From positions 124,001 through 188,000 of the forward strand of contig NZ_JAUQSX010000013.1 in assembly GCF_030581005.1 (NCBI RefSeq): DNA of 64,000 nt, read 5' to 3'. The position numbers were made by a program, and so were the translations under genes. The stretch comes from Hymenobacter mellowenesis. Its GTDB lineage: Bacteria; Bacteroidota; Bacteroidia; Cytophagales; Hymenobacteraceae. Positions within the stretch are counted from its first letter, which is position 1. Each line of letters starts with the position of its first letter. Positions 56,296 to 63,365 of the stretch are shown piece after piece. Under the pieces are notes generated by a model. That model was given only the letters and a program-made list of their open reading frames with translations. It was not told the origin of the DNA and ran no database searches.

Positions 56296-56616
56296 ATGAA
56301 ACCATTGCATTCGCGTGTTGAAGCGCAACAGTTGGACCGTGCCGCGGCTATGCTTAAGGTTCTCTCGCATCCCAAACGACTGGCTATTGTTGACCTGCTG
56401 GGCAAAACCAAAGGCAAAGACAGCCAGATGTCCGTTACCGATATCTACCAGGCCCTCGACCTGCCGCAGGCCATTGCCTCGCAGCACCTCATCACCCTCA
56501 AAGACCGGGGCGTGCTGAAATCGAGCAAAGTGGGTACCAAGATTTATTACTCCCTGGCAGTGCCGCAGCTGCTCAAGGTAATCGACACTTTGGAGGACTA
56601 CTCGGGTCGGCTGTAA
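56296..56616 (+). CDS. ArsR-family winged-helix regulator
   Basis: A 106-residue DNA-binding protein: 'AAMLKVLSHPKRLAIVDLLG', 'VTDIYQALDLPQAIASQHL' (recognition helix) and 'RGVLKSSKVGTKIYYSLA' (wing). No ELCVCDL metal motif and no Cys at all, so a metal-independent member, perhaps sensing redox state or metabolite. It is divergent from the Glu/Leu dehydrogenase, which it may regulate. The terminator directly follows. Confidence 0.88.
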   Translation: MKPLHSRVEAQQLDRAAAMLKVLSHPKRLAIVDLLGKTKGKDSQMSVTDIYQALDLPQAIASQHLITLKDRGVLKSSKVGTKIYYSLAVPQLLKVIDTLEDYSGRL

Positions 56617-56639
56617 CCTTAGCAGACTAATTTAAGAGG

Positions 56640-56668
56640 AGGCTGTTTCGGAAGGAGCAGCCTTTTTT
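56640..56668 (+). terminator. rho-independent terminator
   Basis: Stem AGGCTG (56640-56645) with CAGCCT (56658-56663), then a T run. It ends the arsR-type transcript; its T run overlaps the stop codon of the convergent coaE. Confidence 0.75.
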
Positions 56669-57272
56669 ATGTGCCCGCCGGCTGGCTGAAGGCCGCGTGC
56701 AGGGCCAGCACCTGGGGCAGCAGCGGCTGCACGTCGTCGTTGGTCAGCACGTAGTCGGCCCGCTGCATTTTTTCCTCTTCGCTCATCTGCTTCGCCATAA
56801 TGGCCTGCACGTCAGCAATGGAGCGGTGCGGGTCGCGCCGCAGTACCCGCGCCTCACGCACGGCCAGCGGCGCAAATACCGTGATAATGCGGTCGAGTTG
56901 CTTATAGGAGCCCGCCTCAAAGAGCAACGCGGCTTCCTTCAGCACATAGGCGTGGCCGGCGGCGGCCTGGGCTGCCGCCCAGGTTTCAAAATCGGTGCCT
57001 ACGTGCGGGTGCACCAAGCCGTTGAGCTGGGCCAGTAGCGCGGGGTTGTTGAACACGGTGCCAGCCAGCACCGAGCGGTTTAGCCGGCCAGCGGCATCGT
57101 ACGTATCCGGCCCAAAGGCGGCGCTGAGCTGCTGACGCAATTCCGCGCCGTTTTCCATCAGCCAGCGGGCGCGCGAGTCGGCATCGTATATAGGGACGCC
57201 CAACGCCTGAAACAAGCGGCTGGCAATGCTTTTGCCCGAGCCAATTCCGCCGGTGATACCGATGCGTAGCAT
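56667..57272 (-). CDS. coaE: dephospho-CoA kinase
   Basis: A 201-residue P-loop kinase of the last CoA step. 'LRIGITGGIGSGKSIAS' is Walker A, 'PIYDADSRARWLMENG' the substrate Asp motif, 'VLKEAALLFEAGSYKQLDRI' and 'VRRDPHRS'-type text ('LRRDPHRSIADVQAIM') the lid. The ATG at 57272 starts 'MLRIGI'. It follows the YbbR gene by 1 nt, last in the DUF1573-yajC-ybbR-coaE operon. Confidence 0.95.
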   Translation of the reverse strand: MLRIGITGGIGSGKSIASRLFQALGVPIYDADSRARWLMENGAELRQQLSAAFGPDTYDAAGRLNRSVLAGTVFNNPALLAQLNGLVHPHVGTDFETWAAAQAAAGHAYVLKEAALLFEAGSYKQLDRIITVFAPLAVREARVLRRDPHRSIADVQAIMAKQMSEEEKMQRADYVLTNDDVQPLLPQVLALHAAFSQPAGT

Positions 57273-57273
57273 A

Positions 57274-58005
57274 TCAGTTTTTGGATGTTTTGGAAGTCCG
57301 GCGTCGCCCACGTACGGATTCAGCGGCCTGAGCCATTTGGTTGATGCGGATGGTGGACACCGACGGCCGCACCCGCGTGGGCGTCACCAAATCTACTTCG
57401 GTGCCATCGGTGTCGGCCGTGCCGGGAGGCAAAGCCACTGGGTAAGGGCTGGGCAGGGCGTTTATCAGCGTGGCAGGGCCTCGAAAAGCAGCCACGGCAG
57501 GCGTTAAGCGCACTGATTTTTCCATCGCTGAATCGGAAACCAGCACCAGGGGCAGCCGCCGGGTGGCGTAGCGGTCGAAAGTGAGGCGGAGGGTATCGCC
57601 GGCCCATTCGTTTACCTGCACGCCTTCTAGGGCGGTTTGCAGGCCGCGGCGCCAAGCTTCGGGCGGCAGGTATCGGGTGCCGGGCAGGGGCACGGGGCGC
57701 AGGTCGGCGGGGTGCGTGCCCCAGCCCATGTTGGCCCGTAGCAGGCGCCAGCCCTGGCCCGTGACGGTGACCGGCAGCGCCGCGGGCAGCGGCCGTAGCG
57801 GCACGTAACGGGCCGAGTCGTAGTGCCAGGCCAGCGGGCAGCTCACGCGGGTGGTGTAGGTTTTGTTCAGAGCATTCATCTGCCAGAACAAGCCGGCTGC
57901 CAGCAGGCAGGCCGTCACGGCGCGGTAGAAGCTGGGTTCCTGGCCCGCAAAAGGCCGCACAAACCAGCGCACGAGCCGGCCGGCCCGGGTCAGCGGCCCA
58001 GCCAT
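57274..58005 (-). CDS. YbbR-like domain protein
   Basis: A 243-residue protein with one N-terminal transmembrane helix (about residues 28-44, 'AVTACLLAAGLFWQM') and a periplasmic part with YbbR-like beta units ('PVTVTGQGWRLLRANMG', 'TFDRYATRRLPLVLV'). In Firmicutes, YbbR (CdaR) regulates diadenylate cyclase; in Bacteroidota its role is open. Only 2 nt after yajC and 1 nt before coaE, so one operon. Confidence 0.85.
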   Translation of the reverse strand: MAGPLTRAGRLVRWFVRPFAGQEPSFYRAVTACLLAAGLFWQMNALNKTYTTRVSCPLAWHYDSARYVPLRPLPAALPVTVTGQGWRLLRANMGWGTHPADLRPVPLPGTRYLPPEAWRRGLQTALEGVQVNEWAGDTLRLTFDRYATRRLPLVLVSDSAMEKSVRLTPAVAAFRGPATLINALPSPYPVALPPGTADTDGTEVDLVTPTRVRPSVSTIRINQMAQAAESVRGRRRTSKTSKN

Positions 58006-58007
58006 GA

Positions 58008-58340
58008 CTAGCTGGCGGCGGGCACTTCCGCAGCCGCCGCCGTGGTTTTGCTGCCTACTTCGCGGGCAATGGCCGAGCGGTCGAAGCGCAGCTTTACGCC
58101 GCGGTCCACTTCCACCACCACGGTTTCGTCGGTGAGTTCCACCACCAAGCCGTGCAGGCCGCCGATGGTGACGATACGCGAGCCCTTGGCCAGCGACTGG
58201 CGGAAGGCTTTCGCGTCGGCGGTGCGCTTCTGCTGCGGGCGCACCATGAAAAAATAAAACACCAGGCCAATGGCGATGGGGATAATTAGCTGGGTCACAT
58301 CCAGTCCTCCGGCAGCCTGTAAAAGCAAAGTCAACAACAT
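58008..58340 (-). CDS. yajC: preprotein translocase subunit YajC
   Basis: A 110-residue protein with one transmembrane helix (residues ~15-33, 'VTQLIIPIAIGLVFYFFMV') followed by 'RPQQKRTADAKAFRQSLAKG', the YajC signature, then 'IVTIGGLHGLVVEL' as the small beta domain. It associates with SecDF. An Ala-rich C-terminal tail follows. Second gene of its operon, 23 nt after DUF1573. Confidence 0.94.
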   Translation of the reverse strand: MLLTLLLQAAGGLDVTQLIIPIAIGLVFYFFMVRPQQKRTADAKAFRQSLAKGSRIVTIGGLHGLVVELTDETVVVEVDRGVKLRFDRSAIAREVGSKTTAAAAEVPAAS

Positions 58341-58363
58341 AGCGTTAAGATTAAAAGGATGAA

Positions 58364-58870
58364 TTAGAGGGGCTTTTTATCGCCAGCCGTTAGCACGTTA
58401 CCTTTGATGAGGATGGTGGTGATGTTGGGCTGGGTGTTGGCCCGCACGGCCACCTGTTTGCTGATGATGCCCTGCTTGCCGTGGCTATCGAACTGCACTT
58501 CCATTTTGCCCTCGGCGCCGGGCGCAATGGGCTCTTTGGTCCAGCTGGGCGTGGTGCAGCCGCAGGAGGCCACCGCATCCTCAATCAGCAGCGGCGACTT
58601 GCCAGTGTTGGTGAAGGTGAAGGTGTGGCGTACTTTGCTATCGGGTTGAATATCACCGAAGTCAAATTCCGACTCGGCAAATTTCATTACCGGAGCATTG
58701 GGGTTCACGGCTTCGTTTTCGCTCACCACATTGGGGTTGTCCACAGTGGGGTTGGCGGCGTCGGAGACTTCGGTGGCGGCGGCGTTCATGCCTTCGGTAC
58801 CCACTTCGTTCTTGTCGCGGTTGCAGGCGGCCAGCAGAAGCGTGGCGGCCAGGAGAATCTGGTATTTCAT
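58364..58870 (-). CDS. DUF1573 lipoprotein
   Basis: A 168-residue lipoprotein: lipobox 'LLLAAC' (Cys ~16). After a ~45-residue polar linker, the DUF1573 immunoglobulin-like domain contains 'FDFGDIQPDSKVRHTFTFTN', 'VASCGCTTPSWTKEPI' and 'GKQGIISKQVAVRAN'. The family is common in Bacteroidota and has no known function. It heads the yajC-ybbR-coaE operon. Confidence 0.92.
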   Translation of the reverse strand: MKYQILLAATLLLAACNRDKNEVGTEGMNAAATEVSDAANPTVDNPNVVSENEAVNPNAPVMKFAESEFDFGDIQPDSKVRHTFTFTNTGKSPLLIEDAVASCGCTTPSWTKEPIAPGAEGKMEVQFDSHGKQGIISKQVAVRANTQPNITTILIKGNVLTAGDKKPL

Positions 58871-58885
58871 AATATGTAGGTTAGC

Positions 58886-58961
58886 AGTAAGTATTAAGTA
58901 GTGAGTAGATAGACTGTTCCATTGGAAATCTAGCCTATCTACTCACTACTTAATACTTACT
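58886..58961. repeat. word-type composite palindrome G (27-nt perfect arms)
   Basis: Arms 58886-58912 and 58935-58961 are perfect inverted copies of 'AGTAAGTATTAAGTAGTGAG' type words, with a 22-nt loop. It lies between the NAD-isocitrate dehydrogenase stop and the DUF1573 start on the same strand, so it separates the two. Confidence 0.9.
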
Positions 58962-58970
58962 ACTAATGAA

Positions 58971-59969
58971 TTACAGCTTGGCAATAATGCTTTGAGCGAA
59001 CTGGCTGGTGCTGGCCTGCCCGCCGAGGTCGCCGGTGCATTCGGCTTTGTTCAGTAGGGTGGCTTCCAGGGCTTTGTCGATTTGGTCGGCTTTGGCGTGC
59101 TCGCCGAGGTGGTGTAGCATCATCAAGGCCGAGCGGAGCAGGGCGGTGGGGTTGGCTTTGCCTTGGCCGGCAATGTCGGGGGCGGAGCCGTGCACGGCTT
59201 CGAAAATGGCCATGTTGTCGCCAATGTTGGCGCCGGCCACCACGCCCAAGCCGCCCACCAAGCCAGCGCAGAGGTCCGACAACAAGTCGCCGAACAGATT
59301 GGTGGTTACAATCACGTCGAACTGCTCGGGCTTGCCCACCAGTTGCATACACATATTGTCGATGATTTTATCCTCGAACACAATCTGCGGAAACTCCAGG
59401 CTGGCTTCTTTGCAGGCGTTAATCATCAGCGTGCCAGCCATTTTGATGATGTTGGCTTTGTGGGCCAGCGTCACCTTTTTGCGGCCGTGCTTGGCGGCGT
59501 AGGCAAAGGCCGCGCGGCATATTTTGCGCGAGCCTTCTACCGTGACGCGGGCAATGGCATCGGCAATGCCGAGGCGCTCGTCCCACAGTTCCAGACCGGA
59601 GTACAGACCTTCGGTATTTTCACGGAAGAGCACCAGGTCAATGCCCTCGTAGCGGGTTTGGATGCCGGCCGTGGTTTTGCTGGGGCGTACGTTCTGGTAG
59701 AGGTCGTACTTCTGGCGCAGCGTCACGTTGATGCTGCGGAAGCCCTTGCCTACCGGCGTGGTAATCGGGCCTTTGAGGGCCACCTTATTCTTTTCCAATG
59801 ACTTGAGCAAGGCATTCGGAATCAGCTCGCCCGACTGGTCGAAGGTAGTTTGGCCGGCGTTCTGCTCTTCCCATTGCACGGGGACCTGCGCTGCGGCGAA
59901 AATGTCGGTTACCGCTTTCGTGATTTCGGGGCCTATGCCGTCGCCGGGAATAAGGGTTACTACGTGCAT
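58971..59969 (-). CDS. NAD-dependent isocitrate dehydrogenase
   Basis: A 332-residue beta-decarboxylating dehydrogenase. 'VTLIPGDGIGPEITKAV' starts the fold. 'FRSINVTLRQKYDLYQNVRP' carries the substrate Ser, Asn and Arg of isocitrate dehydrogenases rather than the Leu pattern of isopropylmalate dehydrogenase. 'DNMCMQLV', 'TTNLFGDLLSDLCAGL' and 'HGSAPDIAGQGKANP' complete the metal and NAD sites. NAD use is inferred from homology with the ~330-residue subtype. The ATG at 59969 is preferred. Confidence 0.92.
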   Translation of the reverse strand: MHVVTLIPGDGIGPEITKAVTDIFAAAQVPVQWEEQNAGQTTFDQSGELIPNALLKSLEKNKVALKGPITTPVGKGFRSINVTLRQKYDLYQNVRPSKTTAGIQTRYEGIDLVLFRENTEGLYSGLELWDERLGIADAIARVTVEGSRKICRAAFAYAAKHGRKKVTLAHKANIIKMAGTLMINACKEASLEFPQIVFEDKIIDNMCMQLVGKPEQFDVIVTTNLFGDLLSDLCAGLVGGLGVVAGANIGDNMAIFEAVHGSAPDIAGQGKANPTALLRSALMMLHHLGEHAKADQIDKALEATLLNKAECTGDLGGQASTSQFAQSIIAKL

Positions 59970-60007
59970 CGTACGGGGTAATGAGTGGTTGGGAGTAAGC
60001 ACAAAGG

Positions 60008-60071
60008 ACGGAATGGATGAATGAGTGAAGACTGAAATTTATCGGTCGTTCCCTCATTCACCCATTCCGTC
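60008..60071. repeat. word-type composite palindrome H
   Basis: 'ACGGAATGGATGAATGAGTG' (60008-60027) faces 'CTCATTCACCCATTCCGT' (60053-60070) as an imperfect inverted repeat, between the isocitrate dehydrogenase and YtxH genes. Confidence 0.7.
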
Positions 60072-60095
60072 AAGTACTTAGCAGCCCGAAAAAAA

Positions 60096-60407
60096 TTAAG
60101 CGCCCTTGCGGGAATTGATTTGGTTGATGAGCTGGTCGACGTCGCCGAGCAGTTGTTCGGCTTTGGATTTGGCGTCGGAAATCACGCGCTGGCCTTCGCT
60201 TTTGGCCGAGGACTGGCCCAAGCCTTCGCGGCTGGTCACCAGGCTGTCGGTGAGGTCGGCCAGCACGGAGCGGTATTTCTCCAGCTGGTAGCTGAGCCAG
60301 GAACGGGTTTCGCTGCCGGGTTCGGGGGCGTAGAGCAAGCCAAGGGCCGCGCCGGTGAGCGCGCCGCCTGCGAAGCACAGGATGCCGGTGGTGGTTTTGC
60401 TGGCCAT
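60096..60407 (-). CDS. YtxH domain-containing protein
   Basis: A 103-residue protein with a Gly-rich transmembrane helix ('TGILCFAGGALTGAALGLLY') followed by 'APEPGSETRSWLSYQLEKY', the YtxH signature, and a long amphipathic helix. YtxH proteins are small stress-related membrane proteins of unknown mechanism. The ATG at 60407 is chosen. A REP element separates it from nusB. Confidence 0.85.
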   Translation of the reverse strand: MASKTTTGILCFAGGALTGAALGLLYAPEPGSETRSWLSYQLEKYRSVLADLTDSLVTSREGLGQSSAKSEGQRVISDAKSKAEQLLGDVDQLINQINSRKGA

Positions 60408-60506
60408 GGTCGTCGAGGTTAGGGGAAGAAAGGTGAGAATGTTTTCAGGGCTGCGTACGCAGAAACGCGGCCGTAGATGCAAAAGTGGCTATGTCTGCTT
60501 AATGTT

Positions 60507-60608
60507 GCACGTCATGCAGAGCGCAGTGAAGCATCTTGCGTGCAATAGTAATAATTACTTGTTGCAACGAAGCGAGCGAGATGGTTCGCTTCGCTCTGCA
60601 TGACGTTT
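60507..60608. repeat. REP-like palindrome 5 (imperfect)
   Basis: Left arm (60507-60539, GTCATGCAGAGCGCAGTGAAGC in part) and right arm (60575-60608) pair imperfectly. Core words differ from the other copies (GCAGAGCGCAGTG in place of GCTGAGCGCAGCC), so it is a diverged subfamily. Located between the YtxH and nusB genes. Confidence 0.75.
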
Positions 60609-60656
60609 TGCTACGACGTTCTTTTGGCGCCAATGCGCTATCAACAGGCCAGACGA

Positions 60657-61853
60657 TTACTGGTTGTCCAACAGGCCGCGGCCCGATTTGCGAATGTCGC
60701 CGCTGGCGGCCAAATCCGTCGCCAGCTTGTCCAGAATGCCGTTAACAAATTGTTTGCTTTTGGGCGTGCTGTAAAGCTTGCTGATTTCAATATACTCGTT
60801 GATAGTGACTTTCACCGGAATGCCGCGGAAGAGCTGCATCTCGGTGAGGGCCATTTTCAGGATGATTTTGTCGAGCAGGGCCACGCGCTCCACGTCCCAG
60901 TTCTGCACCGAGCCGGCGATGAGCTTCTCCATCTTATCGTCCTCGATGAGCGTCTGCTTGTAGAGCGTTTCGGCAAACTCGCGGTCGTCCTGCCAGTTGG
61001 CCGAGAGGTTCATGAGCTCCTGCTTCTCGTCGGCGCCGAAGGGCAGCATCTTGAGCGTCTTCAGCACCAGGTTGCGCACGATGGGTCGGTTTTCCTCCCA
61101 GTTCAAATCATCGGCTTCGAGCTGGCGCGGCAGGGCTTCACCCTTGAACACAAAGTCCTTATAGATGTGCCGCAGGATTTCGAGGTCGGTGTCGTAGTCC
61201 ATTTCGGGCTGGGCGATGTCCTTGCCGGCCAGGTAGGCCTGCACGGTTTCGTCGGCCTTCATCTCGTTCCAGGCGGCGCGCAGGGCTTCCACTTCGGCCG
61301 CGCCCTCCCAGGCCAGCTTGCGCCGGATGGTGGTGCCCTGCAACTGCTCGTTGGCCATGAGCTTGGCAATGGCCTTGTTCTGGTGCAGGCGGGTGGCGTC
61401 GATGGCGTTTTCGCTGGGGCCCAGGCGGCGGCGCTCCTCACGGCTCTGCTCTTCCTCAATCACGCCCAGCAAGGCGGCGGGCAGGTTGAGTAGGTGCAGG
61501 TACTGGTCGTGAATGCTTTCGGCGCCCACCAGCAACTGGCCGGCGTAGAAATCGGCGTCCTTCTTCACCTGGTTCTGGAAGGAGTTGATGGCGTCGGTCA
61601 CGGCCTTGTCCACGGCCTTGTCGTCCGTTTTCTCGGGCATGGTGCCGGTGCGATACCAGTCGCGCAGCTGGGCTTCGCCCAGCTTGCGCTGGCCTTCCAG
61701 CATGCGGCGGTCGGGCGCCTCTTTGGCCGTCAGGTCGGGCTCGAAAGCAGCCGCGATGCGGTCCTGCGCCAGCATTAAATCGGCTCCCACCGCCTGGTGG
61801 TAGGAGTAGAGCGACTGCATGACTTTGATACGGAGGAGGCGGCGGTTGAGCAT
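60657..61853 (-). CDS. nusB: transcription antitermination factor NusB, long form
   Basis: A 398-residue protein. The C-terminal ~135 residues ('WDVERVALLDKIILKMALTE', 'IPVKVTINEYIEISKLY', 'FVNGILDKL') are a canonical NusB fold. The N-terminal ~250 residues ('RRLLRIKVMQSLYSYHQAVG' onward) are a helical extension seen in Bacteroidota homologues; E. coli NusB has 139 residues. NusB binds boxA RNA with NusE for rRNA antitermination. The first ATG at 61853 starts the conserved 'LNRRLLRIKVMQ'. REP elements flank it on both sides. Confidence 0.92.
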   Translation of the reverse strand: MLNRRLLRIKVMQSLYSYHQAVGADLMLAQDRIAAAFEPDLTAKEAPDRRMLEGQRKLGEAQLRDWYRTGTMPEKTDDKAVDKAVTDAINSFQNQVKKDADFYAGQLLVGAESIHDQYLHLLNLPAALLGVIEEEQSREERRRLGPSENAIDATRLHQNKAIAKLMANEQLQGTTIRRKLAWEGAAEVEALRAAWNEMKADETVQAYLAGKDIAQPEMDYDTDLEILRHIYKDFVFKGEALPRQLEADDLNWEENRPIVRNLVLKTLKMLPFGADEKQELMNLSANWQDDREFAETLYKQTLIEDDKMEKLIAGSVQNWDVERVALLDKIILKMALTEMQLFRGIPVKVTINEYIEISKLYSTPKSKQFVNGILDKLATDLAASGDIRKSGRGLLDNQ

Positions 61854-61890
61854 ATTGGTCTGGTAATCAGTATTGGTTTCAGTAGTCGAA

Positions 61891-62001
61891 AAAAGAACGT
61901 CATGCTGAGCGCAGCCGAAGCATCTCTACTGCACAAGTAATCAATGCTGTTGCAACGAAGCAATAGAGATGCTTCGGCTGCGCTCAGCATGACGTTCTTT
62001 T
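61891..62001. repeat. REP-like palindrome 6 (38-nt perfect arms)
   Basis: Arms 61891-61928 and 61964-62001 are perfect inverted copies with GCAGCCGAAGC / GCTTCGGCTGC and a 35-nt loop. The right arm overlaps the stop codon of the leucine-dehydrogenase-like gene. Confidence 0.92.
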
Positions 62002-63091
62002 AATACGTCGACTTCACCCGGCCCACGCTGGCGATGCGCTCCTTGGCCTGCTTGATGGCGGCGGCCTGCGGGTGCGTGCCTTCTTCTTCGGCTTTCGCGA
62101 GCACCTGGAGGGTGAAATCGTAAATCTTTTCGGTTTGGGTGAGGGCGCCCTGGCGGCTGGCTCCCGTCACTTCGGAATACACATTGATGAGGCCGCCGGC
62201 GTTGATGAGAAAGTCGGGGGCGTATACGATGCCGCGGCGCACGAGCTCGGGGCCGTGCTGGTTTTCCACTTTGAGCTGGTTGTTGGCGCAGCCGGCCACC
62301 ACCTGGCACTTGAGGCGGGCAATGGTGTCGTCATTCAGCGTGGCACCCAGCGCGCAGGGCGAGTAGATGTCCACGTCCTGGTCGTAGATATCTTCCAGGC
62401 CCACGGCTTTGGCGCCGAAGCGGTTGGCGGCGTCGAGGGCGCGGTCTTCGTAGTAGTCGGTCACGATGAGCTTGGCGCCTTCTTTCTGGAGGTGCTCGAG
62501 CAAGTAGGTGCCCACGTGGCCCACGCCCTGCACGGCAATGCGCTTGCCGGTGAGGCTTTCGGAGCCAAAGGCTTTTTTGGCGGCGGCTTTCATGCCCATA
62601 TACACGCCGTAGGCCGTCACGGGCGAGGGGTCGCCGGAGCCGCCCATGCTCTCGGGCAGGCCGGCTACGTGCTTGGTTTCCATGCGGATGTACTCCATGT
62701 CCTTGGTGGTCATGTTCACATCTTCGGCCGTGATGTACTTGCCGTTCAGGTTCTGCACGAAGCGGCCAAACTTGCGCAGCAGTGCTTCGGTCTTCAGCGT
62801 TTTGGCGTCGCCGATGATGACAGCCTTGCCACCGCCCAGGTTCAGGCCCGAGATGGCCGCTTTGTAGGTCATGCCGCGCGAGAGGCGCAGCACGTCGTTC
62901 AGCGCCTCGGCGTCGGAGGCGTAGTGCCACATGCGGGTGCCACCGAGCGCGGGCCCGAGCACGGTGTTGTGGATGCCGATAATGGCCTTGAGGCCCGTCT
63001 CGTGGTCGTGGCAGTACACGACTTGCTCGTGCTGGTGCTCCGCAATCTGGCCGAAAATCGACTCAGGGGCGACAATTTTGGTTTCAATCAT
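62000..63091 (-). CDS. leucine dehydrogenase-like (Glu/Leu/Phe/Val dehydrogenase)
   Basis: A 363-residue enzyme. 'HNTVLGPALGGTRMWHYASD' and 'GLNLGGGKAVIIGDAKTLK' (substrate Lys in 'GGGKAV') match leucine/phenylalanine dehydrogenases more closely than glutamate dehydrogenases. 'KRIAVQGVGHVGTYLLEHL' is the NAD site, and 'CALGATLNDDTIARLKCQV' the later part of the fold. It converts branched-chain amino acids to 2-oxo acids, useful for iso-fatty acid synthesis in this group. The ATG at 63091 is chosen over 63196, which lies in a repeat. Confidence 0.93.
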   Translation of the reverse strand: MIETKIVAPESIFGQIAEHQHEQVVYCHDHETGLKAIIGIHNTVLGPALGGTRMWHYASDAEALNDVLRLSRGMTYKAAISGLNLGGGKAVIIGDAKTLKTEALLRKFGRFVQNLNGKYITAEDVNMTTKDMEYIRMETKHVAGLPESMGGSGDPSPVTAYGVYMGMKAAAKKAFGSESLTGKRIAVQGVGHVGTYLLEHLQKEGAKLIVTDYYEDRALDAANRFGAKAVGLEDIYDQDVDIYSPCALGATLNDDTIARLKCQVVAGCANNQLKVENQHGPELVRRGIVYAPDFLINAGGLINVYSEVTGASRQGALTQTEKIYDFTLQVLAKAEEEGTHPQAAAIKQAKERIASVGRVKSTY

Positions 63092-63190
63092 GGGAATGAA
63101 TTGAAGGTTGGTGGGAATTGTGGGAATGGATGGTTGGGAACTGTGCGGCGTAACTTTGTTGGGACTTATACCTATACGGAAAAACAAGAA

Positions 63191-63284
63191 CGTCATGCTG
63201 AGCGGAGCCGAAGCATCTCTACCTCAATACTAAAAATGAATTAGTTGCGCGGTAAAAGATGCTTCGGCTCCGCTCAGCATGACG
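63191..63284. repeat. REP-like palindrome 7 (28-nt perfect arms)
   Basis: Arms 63191-63218 and 63257-63284 are perfect inverted copies with GGAGCCGAAGC / GCTTCGGCTCC. Located between the divergent leucine dehydrogenase and ABC exporter genes, unlike most copies, which lie downstream of genes. Confidence 0.9.
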
Positions 63285-63365
63285 GGCTTTCTGAATGGGT
63301 GCTTGGCCTTTCAAGCCGCAAAAGTACCGCTATTTTCCCGAACCGGCCCTTTCCCCACCCTACCC

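Noticed and set aside
54823..63091. recent duplication of the two Glu/Leu/Phe/Val dehydrogenase genes
   Set aside because: The two proteins differ in core motifs ('IGGAKSGI' versus 'LGGGKAVI') and belong to different subfamilies, so they are old paralogs.
5929..63284. REP-like copies as a CRISPR array
   Set aside because: Copies are single, kilobases apart and palindromic over their whole length; no regularly spaced direct repeats and no cas genes.
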